A stretch of DNA of 33,468 bases, from the NCBI GenBank assembly GCA_902771595.1, contig CACXXH010000027.1, positions 1 through 33,468 of the forward strand, written 5' to 3'. Position numbers and translations under genes: made by a program. The DNA comes from Fibrobacter succinogenes. Its GTDB lineage: Bacteria > Fibrobacterota > Fibrobacteria > Fibrobacterales > Fibrobacteraceae. Positions 8,655 to 15,773 of the stretch are shown piece after piece (the first letter of the stretch is position 1; each line of letters starts with the position of its first letter). The notes under the pieces were generated by a model. That model was not told the origin of the DNA and did no database searches. It saw only the letters and a program-made list of their open reading frames with translations.

Positions 8655-9464
8655 CTAGTCCTTCCACCACGCATTGCTATCATGCGTAATGCGCTTTTCT
8701 TCGGGCGGGAGCTTCATATAGTCGCCGTAAGCGCGCGAAAGGACATAATCATAATTTGCAAAGCCCGTGTACTCGCGGTTTTCGAACGGGAGTACGGTCT
8801 GCGGAAGCAATTTTTCCTTGTCCAAGATGGTATCTACGCGATTGTCGAAGAAGAGGCTCGTCACGTATTTGGACTTCTTGATATCGTAACGGCGGTGGAA
8901 CCATTCCACGAACCTGCAAAAGCGCTTGCGGCCCACGACATAGGTAAACGCATTCAACACCCTCTTGTAAAAAAGATTCCAGGCATTCAGCGTCTTCGAC
9001 GAAAAGTCCGTATCCATGGCAAGGCAAATGACGCGGATAAAAGCCGCAATCTGACAATAGATTTTCGCAAAGAACATCGAAGACGGAAGTCCGTCGTACG
9101 GGAACACATCGACCCAGAGGCCGCCGGCTTCCTTGTGCCGATCCGCCTTTACCACGGTCCTGCCGTCGCATATCTTCGCGAACGGGTAGAAATAGTAGTC
9201 GCAGGTATCGTCCTTGACTTCCAGCCATTCCGCCTTCTTGACATTCTTGTCTTTCAGCAGGGCCAAAAGCTTGTCATAGTCATCGCGCATGACGATGATA
9301 TCCAGGTCGTCATCCCAGGGGATAAACCCCTTGTGGCGCACAGCCCCCAGGAGCGTACCGCAAGCGATGTAGTAACGAAGCCCGTTCTCGTTGCAGATAC
9401 GCGCAATCTCGTCCATGATGCCCATCAGGATTTCGCGATATTCCGCGTGTTCAATCTTTCTCAT
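8655..9464 (-). CDS. LicD-family phosphotransferase
   Basis: A 269-residue member of the LicD/fukutin nucleotidyltransferase-fold family. The diagnostic core is clear: YYIACGTLLGAVRHKG at residues 31-46, followed by FIPWDDDLDIIV with the metal-binding Asp cluster at 51-55. Known members transfer phosphocholine (LicD) or ribitol 5-phosphate (fukutin and FKRP) from a CDP-activated donor to a glycan. Here the enzyme is encoded between a flippase and two glycosyltransferases, so it most likely decorates the glycan with a phospho-substituent. A candidate cytidylyltransferase is encoded divergently at 12074-12790. It overlaps the flippase stop by 4 nt (ATGA). Confidence 0.88.
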   Translation of the reverse strand: MRKIEHAEYREILMGIMDEIARICNENGLRYYIACGTLLGAVRHKGFIPWDDDLDIIVMRDDYDKLLALLKDKNVKKAEWLEVKDDTCDYYFYPFAKICDGRTVVKADRHKEAGGLWVDVFPYDGLPSSMFFAKIYCQIAAFIRVICLAMDTDFSSKTLNAWNLFYKRVLNAFTYVVGRKRFCRFVEWFHRRYDIKKSKYVTSLFFDNRVDTILDKEKLLPQTVLPFENREYTGFANYDYVLSRAYGDYMKLPPEEKRITHDSNAWWKD

Positions 9465-10903
9465 TTTGCACCTTCCGCCTGCTTACGGTCGTCATCCAGC
9501 TTTTTCTTCGCCACCATCCAGTAAAGCCCGAGGAGAGCGAGAATCACCACATAGACGACAGCCTTCTGCCACAGTTCAAGGATAAAGATATCCATGTTGA
9601 TGACTATATAAAACGCGATCAGGCCAACAATCCATACCGCCTGCGAAATGAGCCGCGCGGAATACGGACGGAGTCCCATCTTGAAAAGGTAGATGTTGTT
9701 GCAGACAATCGCCACAATGTTGTATGTAAGCATGGAGAGGGCGGCCCCCACCAGGCCAAACGCGGGTATAAGCAAATAACCCGAAACCAGGGCGACACCG
9801 AGCGAAATCACATCCATGATAAGCGAATAGAGGCTCTTGCCCATGCCGTTCAGGACCACGATGGACATGCCGCCAAAACCCGCCACCAGGTGCACCAGCA
9901 AAAGGATTCCCAGGGTTTCCGGCTGCACGATAAAGTCCTTGCCCGCAATTCCGAGAATGAGGTCCGGGAAAAGCACGATGAAGAACCCGATGAGCAGCTG
10001 GATAAACGTCACCATGAATACGCAATAGCTGTAAACCGGCTTCAAATCCGTATGGAGCCTTCCCTTGTCCATTCCCGCGACAACAGGCGTAAGGATAGGC
10101 GTAAAGCCCACGCGGATGGTCTGGAGCGCATTCGAGATGGTCACCATGATACCGTAGGCGCCCGCCTTTTCGGGCCCGAGGAAAAGCATCACCATCCAGA
10201 GGCTGGAACGCACCAGGAACGACGACACGAACTCGCCGAAACCGAGAGGGAGCGAATACTTCAGGAGAGCGCCGGAAACCGTTTTGCCCGGGCGGAGGGG
10301 CATATCGGGGAACTGCCCGCGCAGCAGCACAAAATGGACGCAGAAACCGACAACCTGTCCGGCGAGAAGGCCGAGCGGAAGGGCATGCGGAATGTCCAGG
10401 AAATAGAGCGCGATGGACACCGCCGGAGCAAGTGTCACCGTCAAGAAGGAATTCACGAACACCGCATTCTGCGGGCGGCGATTGCCTTCCGACGCCGTGC
10501 TGAACACATAGGTGCCCACATAGAACAAGAGCGAAAGCGCGTACCAGGGCATTTCCTTCGAAACGAGCGGCGTGAAGGAGCCCACGAAAATGACCGCCGT
10601 ACAGAACAGGGCAATAGCGGCCGAAATCCAGAAGGATTCCATGATGCCGTCGTGCGGAGAACGCCCGGAAAGTTTGTTCTGCGGAAGATACCAGTAAAGG
10701 CCCTTGTCGAGGCCCAGTGTAGCGGAGTGCGCAATAGTGAGGAGGAGTGTCTGCGACGACACGAAAATACCAAACTCGGCAGCACCGAAAATACGCGCCA
10801 TAACGAACGTCAGGAGCGGGCCGCAAACCTTGAGGATTGTACCCACAACATTGACGATCATGGCTTTTTTCAGGAACTTGCTATCAGTCTCTAAATTGCC
10901 CAT
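9461..10903 (-). CDS. Polysaccharide flippase, Wzx/MATE-like
   Basis: A 480-residue integral membrane protein with about 14 hydrophobic segments spread over its length, as in the Wzx/MOP flippases that move lipid-linked oligosaccharides across the inner membrane. The N-terminus (LKKAMIVNVVGTILKVCGPL, then FVMARIFGAAEFGIF) is the usual first helix pair of this family. It is the first gene of the four-gene minus-strand glycan operon. The start ATG at 10903 has no Shine-Dalgarno sequence, but a TATATT hexamer lies 9 nt upstream, so the transcript may be leaderless. The divergent plus-strand operon starts about 100 bp away. The substrate is unknown, but a repeat unit modified by the LicD and glycosyltransferase products is likely. 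Confidence 0.88.
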   Translation of the reverse strand: MGNLETDSKFLKKAMIVNVVGTILKVCGPLLTFVMARIFGAAEFGIFVSSQTLLLTIAHSATLGLDKGLYWYLPQNKLSGRSPHDGIMESFWISAAIALFCTAVIFVGSFTPLVSKEMPWYALSLLFYVGTYVFSTASEGNRRPQNAVFVNSFLTVTLAPAVSIALYFLDIPHALPLGLLAGQVVGFCVHFVLLRGQFPDMPLRPGKTVSGALLKYSLPLGFGEFVSSFLVRSSLWMVMLFLGPEKAGAYGIMVTISNALQTIRVGFTPILTPVVAGMDKGRLHTDLKPVYSYCVFMVTFIQLLIGFFIVLFPDLILGIAGKDFIVQPETLGILLLVHLVAGFGGMSIVVLNGMGKSLYSLIMDVISLGVALVSGYLLIPAFGLVGAALSMLTYNIVAIVCNNIYLFKMGLRPYSARLISQAVWIVGLIAFYIVINMDIFILELWQKAVVYVVILALLGLYWMVAKKKLDDDRKQAEGAK

Positions 10904-10912
10904 GGTTTTCCA

Positions 10913-10918
10913 AATATA
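10913..10918 (-). promoter_or_regulatory. Candidate -10 element (TATATT) of the glycan operon
   Basis: On the minus strand the sequence reads TCTATATTTGG over 10910-10920. The hexamer ends 9 nt before the flippase ATG, which would put the transcription start 1-3 nt before the start codon. No -35 consensus is seen. The same TATATTTG string occurs upstream of the genes at 23125 and 24240. Confidence 0.45.
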
Positions 10919-10972
10919 GATTTATTCCTCAAGGTAACCAGTCCAGGCATGGATAAGTCCCGATGAATTAAC

Positions 10973-10978
10973 TATATT
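10973..10978 (+). promoter_or_regulatory. Candidate -10 element (TATATT) of the aminotransferase operon
   Basis: ACTATATTG at 10971-10979 lies 16 nt before a clear Shine-Dalgarno sequence (AAGGAG, 10994-10999). It supports a transcript that starts near 10985, upstream of the proposed ATA start codon. A -35 element is not evident. Confidence 0.45.
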
Positions 10979-10993
10979 GTACGACAACACGAC

Positions 10994-10999
10994 AAGGAG
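10994..10999 (+). promoter_or_regulatory. Ribosome-binding site AAGGAG that points to an ATA start codon
   Basis: AAGGAG is followed by five bases (TCTGA, containing an in-frame stop at 11002-11004) and then ATA TAC TAC GTC. No ATG, GTG or TTG in the aminotransferase frame occurs at usable spacing; the first canonical start, GTG 11074, is 74 nt away. The site therefore decides the N-terminus of the gene. Confidence 0.6.
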
Positions 11000-11004
11000 T
11001 CTGA

Positions 11005-12072
11005 ATATACTACGTCAATCCGATTATCAAGAGTTTCTTCCGCACGAACCAGCCCGAAGGACGCGGCAAATACGTGAGGCTTGACCAGAACGAAAACCCC
11101 GATGGGATCCCTCAGTGGCTCTTTGACAAGGCGATGGCGAAAGTCACGCCGGAATACCTTTCCATTTACCCCGAAGAATCCAAACTCACCGAAGAATACG
11201 CGAAGGTCATTGGCCTCACCGCAGACAACATCGCTCTTACCGACGGTAGCGTCGTCGCGATGGGTTATGCCATCAAGGTGTTCGGTGAACCGGGCAAGGA
11301 CCTCATCTGCGTCACCCCGACGTTCGGCATGTACAAGGTCTATGCCGACATGCAGGGCATGAACACGAAGTTCGTCCACTACGAAAGCGACTACACGTTC
11401 GACATCAACAAGTTGCTCGCCGAAATCAACGAGAACACGAGCCTCGTTTCCATCGTGAACCCGAACATGCCTATCGGCAACGCCTACACCATGGACGAAA
11501 TCCGCAAGGTTCTCGACAAGGCGAAGGCCAACAACGCGCTCGTCATCGTCGACGAAGCGTACTACCTGTTCCACAAGGAGACGGCGCTTCCGCTCCTGAA
11601 GGAATACGACAACCTGGTCATCCTCCGCACCTTCTCGAAGATGCTCTCCATGCCGGGACTCCGCGTGGGCGTCGTGATTTCGAGCGCCGAAAACGTGCAG
11701 TACATTCGCAACTACAAGCCGCACTACACGGTGAATGCGGTGGCCCTCGCCGTCGCCGAAGAAATGGTCGCGAACTACGACCGCGTCGTGAAGGAACTCA
11801 CCGACAAGTTCGAAGCCGGCAAGAAGTGCCTGCTCGAAGCCCTCGACAAGACCGGATATTCCTACATCCCGACGGAAGGATGCTTCATCTGCATCACGCC
11901 GAAGCACAGGACCGCCGAGTACATCACCGATGAACTCAAGAACCGCGGCATCCTCATATTCTGCGGCAAGGGCGATTCCGCAGGATTCCTGCGCGTCACC
12001 ATCTGGGACAAGAAGTACATGGAAATGTTCATGAAGGAACTCGTTCAGATCGACGTTCCCGAAGGAGTATAG
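11005..12072 (+). CDS. HisC-like PLP aminotransferase (fold type I), apparent ATA start
   Basis: A 355-residue class I/II aminotransferase of the histidinol-phosphate aminotransferase family. Visible motifs are LDQNENPDG near the N-terminus (substrate loop), SIVNPNMPIGN, VIVDEAYY with the PLP-contacting Asp, and FSKMLSMPGLRVG with the Schiff-base Lys (Lys212 counted from 11005). HisC homologues carry 25-30 residues before the NENP motif; these are encoded only if translation begins upstream of the first GTG (11074). The frame closes at a TGA (11002-11004), and ATA 11005, 5 nt after AAGGAG, is the only well-spaced codon. It is the first gene of an operon with a cytidylyltransferase and RpiB, next to a glycan locus, so its substrate may be a glycan precursor rather than histidinol phosphate. 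Function is confident at family level only. Confidence 0.8.
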   Translation: MYYVNPIIKSFFRTNQPEGRGKYVRLDQNENPDGIPQWLFDKAMAKVTPEYLSIYPEESKLTEEYAKVIGLTADNIALTDGSVVAMGYAIKVFGEPGKDLICVTPTFGMYKVYADMQGMNTKFVHYESDYTFDINKLLAEINENTSLVSIVNPNMPIGNAYTMDEIRKVLDKAKANNALVIVDEAYYLFHKETALPLLKEYDNLVILRTFSKMLSMPGLRVGVVISSAENVQYIRNYKPHYTVNAVALAVAEEMVANYDRVVKELTDKFEAGKKCLLEALDKTGYSYIPTEGCFICITPKHRTAEYITDELKNRGILIFCGKGDSAGFLRVTIWDKKYMEMFMKELVQIDVPEGV

Positions 12073-12073
12073 C

Positions 12074-12790
12074 ATGAAGCATATCGCAATCATCCTCGCA
12101 GGCGGAGTCGGAAAGCGCATGGGCGGCGCTATGCCCAAGCAGTTCCTTTCCCTCAACGACAAGCCCGTCATCGTCTACACGCTCGAAAACTTCCAGAGAA
12201 ACGAGAACATCGACGGCATCGTCGTCGTGTGCGTGGAAGACTGGATTGACCACTTGAAGGAAATTCTCGACGAATACAAGATTTCCAAGGTAAAGTGGGT
12301 TGTCGCCGGCGGCGAAACGTCTCACGATTCTACGAGGAACGGCATCTTCTTCTTGCGCGACAAGCTCGAGGACGGTGACCAGGTCATCATCCACGATGCC
12401 GCCCGCCCGATCCTTCCGCAAGGGGCCATCAACGAGATGTTGCGCGTCTCGCACGAAAAAGGCAACGCCTCGCTCGCCATTCCCTGCCACGAGACGGTAC
12501 TTTTCACCGAAGACGGCCTGAGCGGTGACAAGGAACTCGACCGCAGTTCCATCATGCGCGTGCAGACCCCGCAGGCCTACAACTACAAGTTCATCCGCGA
12601 ACTTTACGAGCAGGCCGAAAAGGATGACAAGCACGACTTCATCTATGCGGACCTCGTCGCCATCTACTACGGCAAGCGCATCTATTTTTCCAAGGGTTTC
12701 ACGAACAACATCAAGATTACCCGCAAGGAAGACATCCCCCTGTGCAAGTCCTTGATGAAGTTCAGCGAAGAAGACCTGTTCAATTCGTAA
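12074..12790 (+). CDS. IspD/TarI-family cytidylyltransferase
   Basis: A 238-residue nucleotidyltransferase that would activate a phosphorylated alcohol with CTP. The nucleotide loop LAGGVGKRMGGAMPKQFL, the IIHDAARPIL segment, RVQTPQAYN and NNIKITRKED are all present. These motifs are shared by IspD (2-C-methyl-D-erythritol 4-phosphate cytidylyltransferase, isoprenoid synthesis) and TarI/ISPD (ribitol-5-phosphate cytidylyltransferase, CDP-ribitol). Wording such as KPVIVYTLENFQ and the W in CVEDWIDHL looks closer to TarI-like proteins, and the neighbouring aminotransferase, RpiB and divergent LicD gene favour a glycan role. IspD cannot be excluded. The ATG at 12074 is one base after the upstream stop, with GAAGGAG as ribosome-binding site. 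Confidence 0.82.
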   Translation: MKHIAIILAGGVGKRMGGAMPKQFLSLNDKPVIVYTLENFQRNENIDGIVVVCVEDWIDHLKEILDEYKISKVKWVVAGGETSHDSTRNGIFFLRDKLEDGDQVIIHDAARPILPQGAINEMLRVSHEKGNASLAIPCHETVLFTEDGLSGDKELDRSSIMRVQTPQAYNYKFIRELYEQAEKDDKHDFIYADLVAIYYGKRIYFSKGFTNNIKITRKEDIPLCKSLMKFSEEDLFNS

Positions 12791-12806
12791 TATCAGGAGT
12801 CAAGAA

Positions 12807-13247
12807 ATGTTCAAGACCATCGCCATCGGCTGCGACCACGCCGCCGTAGAATACAAGGACAAGCTCAGCGCCATCCTCAAGGAGCAGGGCTACAACGTCC
12901 TCAACATGGGTACCGATTCCACCGAATCCTGCGACTACCCGATTTACGCCAACAAGGTATGCGACAAGGTCGTTTCGAAAGAAGCAGACTGCGGCATCCT
13001 CATCTGCGGCACGGGTATCGGCATGAGCATGGCGGCAAACAAGAGGAAGGGCATCCGCGCTGCTGTCTGCGGCGACCTCAAGTCTAGCGAATTCACCAGG
13101 CTCCACAACAATGCGAACGTGCTCTGCATGGGCGCACGCATCATCCCCTTCGAACTCTGCGAGCAAATTACGAAGAAATTCCTCGAAACCGAGTTCATGG
13201 GTGGCAAGCACAAGGTGCGTATCGACATGTTCGAACCCGCCGAATAA
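12807..13247 (+). CDS. rpiB: Ribose-5-phosphate isomerase B
   Basis: A 146-residue RpiB/LacAB-family isomerase that interconverts ribose 5-phosphate and ribulose 5-phosphate. The family's active-site elements are visible: GCDHAA (Asp10, His11), GILICGTGIGMSMAANK with the catalytic Cys67 and Thr69, RLHNNANVLCMGAR (His100, Arg111), and GGKHKVRID near the C-terminus. Length equals that of typical RpiB proteins (about 145-150). It is the last gene of the operon, 16 nt after the cytidylyltransferase with an AGGAG ribosome-binding site. It may serve the pentose phosphate pathway generally; its operon position would also allow it to supply ribulose 5-phosphate for a pentitol phosphate. A terminator-like hairpin follows. 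Confidence 0.92.
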   Translation: MFKTIAIGCDHAAVEYKDKLSAILKEQGYNVLNMGTDSTESCDYPIYANKVCDKVVSKEADCGILICGTGIGMSMAANKRKGIRAAVCGDLKSSEFTRLHNNANVLCMGARIIPFELCEQITKKFLETEFMGGKHKVRIDMFEPAE

Positions 13248-13257
13248 ATCGGACTCA

Positions 13258-13281
13258 GGAATCCCGTTCCGGCGGGATTCC
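13258..13281 (+). terminator. Hairpin after rpiB, probable terminator
   Basis: GGAATCCCG (13258-13266) pairs perfectly with CGGGATTCC (13273-13281) around a six-base loop. The T-run (six T) begins only about 13 nt later, so as an intrinsic terminator it is imperfect. Position, 11 bp after the rpiB stop, fits. Confidence 0.55.
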
Positions 13282-13324
13282 TTCCAAATCACACTTTTTT
13301 ACACTCGCTACGCATTTTTTTTAC

Positions 13325-13330
13325 TAAATT
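13325..13330 (+). promoter_or_regulatory. Candidate -10 element (TAAATT)
   Basis: TTACTAAATTAAT ends 9 nt before ATG 13340 after a long T-run. That ATG has no Shine-Dalgarno sequence. Spacing matches the flippase promoter and suggests a near-leaderless transcript. Confidence 0.4.
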
Positions 13331-13339
13331 AATTGATGT

Positions 13340-13834
13340 ATGGTACAGTTTAGTCAAACTTCCTGGCAAGAATTTTCGCTTCCCAATGTCTTGGAAACGC
13401 TTCAATATGCGCCCCTGAATTTGACTATCGGCAAAAATCCGCTGCTCCATTACACTCTCCCGAAGGAACTCGAAGCCGGAGCTACCATCAAGTACCAGCT
13501 CCAATACGGTTTCAAGGTCATCCGCTGGACCGGCATCATCAGTTCGATAAAGGACAACAGCATTACAGTCCGTCTCGGACAGGGTCCTTTCCGCGGATTC
13601 ACGGCCAGCCACAAGTTTGTATCCGAAGGGCACATGACCGCCTGCTACGACGAACTCTCGTTCCAGGGCTTCACGGCGGTCCCCGAGGAAACTTTCGCAG
13701 AAATTGCCTCCAAGGCGAACCTCGTGTATGCGATATTTGCCCGCAAGGCGGCCCGCGACGTGTATGTCGCCGTAGAAACCCGAAAGAAGACGCAATCCTT
13801 CGGCGCTCTCGATATCGGAGCCACCGCCGGCTAA
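13340..13834 (+). CDS. SRPBCC-superfamily (START-like) ligand-binding protein
   Basis: A 164-residue soluble protein without signal peptide. The pattern SWQEFSLPNVLETLQYAPLNL, then GATIKYQLQYGFKVIRWTGII, GPFRGFTASHKFV and HMTACYDELSFQ is that of the SRPBCC helix-grip fold, often annotated as ligand-binding or coenzyme-related protein. These bind small hydrophobic ligands, and the exact role is unknown. It is encoded 19 nt upstream of the UbiD-family decarboxylase, so a link with quinone or prenylated intermediates is possible but unproved. ATG 13340 is preferred over the out-of-frame ATG at 13336. The Ala/Gly-rich C-terminus is probably disordered. Confidence 0.75.
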   Translation: MVQFSQTSWQEFSLPNVLETLQYAPLNLTIGKNPLLHYTLPKELEAGATIKYQLQYGFKVIRWTGIISSIKDNSITVRLGQGPFRGFTASHKFVSEGHMTACYDELSFQGFTAVPEETFAEIASKANLVYAIFARKAARDVYVAVETRKKTQSFGALDIGATAG

Positions 13835-13853
13835 CGCAACCGGTAACATTCCC

Positions 13854-15773
13854 ATGTACAGGAACATGAGACAGGCCCTGCAGGATCTGGAAAAAGCAGG
13901 TTTGCTCAGGCGTATCCGCGAAGAAGTGGATCCGCACCTCCAGATGGCAGAAATCGCCCGCCAGGCATTCGACCGCGGGGGCCCGGCGCTCCTTTTCGAG
14001 AAGGTGAAAGGATGCCGTTTCCAGGCGGCGGCGAACATTTTCGGGACCCGCGAGCGCATGGAATTTCTGTTCCGCGATACGCTAGAAAGCACGCGGACCG
14101 CAATTTCCTTCAAATCGAACCCGATAGATTTTTTCAGGCATGCGACACCCGCAGCGCTTTTCCGGGCGGCAAAAGCGGGCATCCGCGCGCTCCCGAAGCG
14201 TTCGGGCAGCATCCGCGACTTCGAGGAATGCACGCTGGCCGACCTCCCGCAAATCGTGGGCTGGCCCGAAGACGGCGGCGCCTTCGTGACGCTCCCGCAG
14301 GTGGCATCGCGCCCGGCCGAACACGCAGGCATTCTGCAGACGAACCTCGGCATGTACCGCGTGCAGATTTCCGGCAACGACTATTCCGCAAATGAATGCG
14401 GGTTGCATTACCAGATAAAGCGGGATATCGCGCGCCACCACAGGAAAGCAATTGAGGAAGGCCGCCCGCTCAAGGTGAGCGTGTTCATCGGAGGTCCGCC
14501 CGCCCATACCGTAGCCGCGGTGATGCCTATGCCGGAGAATTTGTCCGAACTGACTTTCGCCGGAATGCTCGGCGGGCGGAGATTCCGCTATTTCGAGCAC
14601 GACGGTTACCTTGTCTCCAGCGATGCCGAATTTTGTATTTTAGGAGAGATGGCTCCAGACCTGAAACCAGAAGGCCCGTTCGGCGACCATGTGGGGTATT
14701 ACTCCGGTAAGCACCCCTTCCCCTACATGCGCGTGAAGAAGGTGCTCTGCAAGAAGAACGCCATCTACCCGTTCACATCCGTAGGCCGCCCCCCGAAAGA
14801 AGACACCATCTTCGGGGATTTCATACACGAGCTCACGAAGCCGATGGTACCCGCGTCCATCCCGGGGGTACACGCGGTTCACGCGGTCGACGCCGCCGGA
14901 GTGCACCCGCTGTGCCTCGCCATCGCGAGCGAGCGGTTCGTGCCCTACGCCAGGCCCGAGAACCGCGAACCGATGGAACTCCTCAAGACAGCGAACGCGC
15001 TGCTCGGTTTCAACCAGGTTTCGCTTTCCAAGTACCTGATGGTGGCCGCGAAGGAAGATGCAAGCGGCACGCTAGATGCCAGCGAAATCCCCGCCGATAG
15101 AAGCGCAGGGCAAGACGCCCGCGAGTCACTGGATGTCCGCGACGTGCCCGCGTTCTTTGCGCATGTCCTCGAGCGCATCGATTTTTCCCGCGATCTGCAT
15201 TTCCAGACCTCCACGACCATCGACACGCTCGACTACACGGGCACCAGCCTGAATCACGGGTCAAAACTCGTCGTCGCCGCCGCCGGGCTAAAGCGCCGCG
15301 AACTGCGCGACAACAGCGAGGACCTCGCAAGCCTGGCGCTGCCCGCCGGCTTCACGAACCCGAAAATCGCCATGAAGGGCGTTCTCGCCATCCAGAGGAA
15401 CGCAACAGGGGCCGCACCTTCGTCCGACGACATCACTCCCCTGCTGGATGCGCTAACAAAGTGGCAGTTCCGCGAAAACTACCCGTGGGTGAGCATCGTG
15501 GACGACACCTCCACCATCGGCGGCAGCACCCAAAAGAGCCTCGACGATTTTATTTGGATGACATTCACACGCTCCGACCCCGCACAGGACGCCTACGGGC
15601 CGGACGCGCACTTCGTAGACAAGCACTGGTCCATCCAAGCGCCTCTCGTAATCGACGCGCGCATCAAGCCGCGTCACCAGAAACCACTCAGCGTTCCCGA
15701 AACCGTTATCGGAGACGCAAGCAAGATTCTCGACAATGCGGGTATTCCCTTAAGGAGGAGGAATGCGCACTAA
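13854..15773 (+). CDS. UbiD-family decarboxylase, menaquinone-biosynthesis type
   Basis: A 639-residue member of the UbiD family, which decarboxylates aromatic acids using prenylated FMN made by UbiX. Matches include NLGMYRVQ (about 164-171), SELTFAGMLGGRRF (231-244), the active-site segment APDLKPEGPFGDHVGYYS with Glu273 in the conserved position, and FTSVGRPPKEDTIFGDFIHE. The long C-terminal part (WVSIVDDTSTIG, LVIDARIKP) matches the approximately 600-residue branch assigned to menaquinone biosynthesis (SCO4490-like), rather than the 497-residue E. coli UbiD. An insertion of about 30 residues near 405-435 (SGTLDASEIPADRSAGQDA) looks low-complexity. The start at ATG 13854 lacks a Shine-Dalgarno; ATG 13866 is an alternative four codons in. 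It overlaps the next gene by 11 nt. No ubiX is present in the window. Confidence 0.85.
   Translation: MYRNMRQALQDLEKAGLLRRIREEVDPHLQMAEIARQAFDRGGPALLFEKVKGCRFQAAANIFGTRERMEFLFRDTLESTRTAISFKSNPIDFFRHATPAALFRAAKAGIRALPKRSGSIRDFEECTLADLPQIVGWPEDGGAFVTLPQVASRPAEHAGILQTNLGMYRVQISGNDYSANECGLHYQIKRDIARHHRKAIEEGRPLKVSVFIGGPPAHTVAAVMPMPENLSELTFAGMLGGRRFRYFEHDGYLVSSDAEFCILGEMAPDLKPEGPFGDHVGYYSGKHPFPYMRVKKVLCKKNAIYPFTSVGRPPKEDTIFGDFIHELTKPMVPASIPGVHAVHAVDAAGVHPLCLAIASERFVPYARPENREPMELLKTANALLGFNQVSLSKYLMVAAKEDASGTLDASEIPADRSAGQDARESLDVRDVPAFFAHVLERIDFSRDLHFQTSTTIDTLDYTGTSLNHGSKLVVAAAGLKRRELRDNSEDLASLALPAGFTNPKIAMKGVLAIQRNATGAAPSSDDITPLLDALTKWQFRENYPWVSIVDDTSTIGGSTQKSLDDFIWMTFTRSDPAQDAYGPDAHFVDKHWSIQAPLVIDARIKPRHQKPLSVPETVIGDASKILDNAGIPLRRRNAH

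Noticed and set aside
7785..9524. 579-codon plus-strand frame over the GT8-like and LicD genes
   Set aside because: It spans two well-supported minus-strand genes and has no domain or ribosome-binding support.
11074..11076. GTG as the start of the aminotransferase
   Set aside because: It would remove the N-terminal segment expected in the family, and the nearest purine-rich stretch (GAAGG) is 13 nt away. It is kept only as an alternative.
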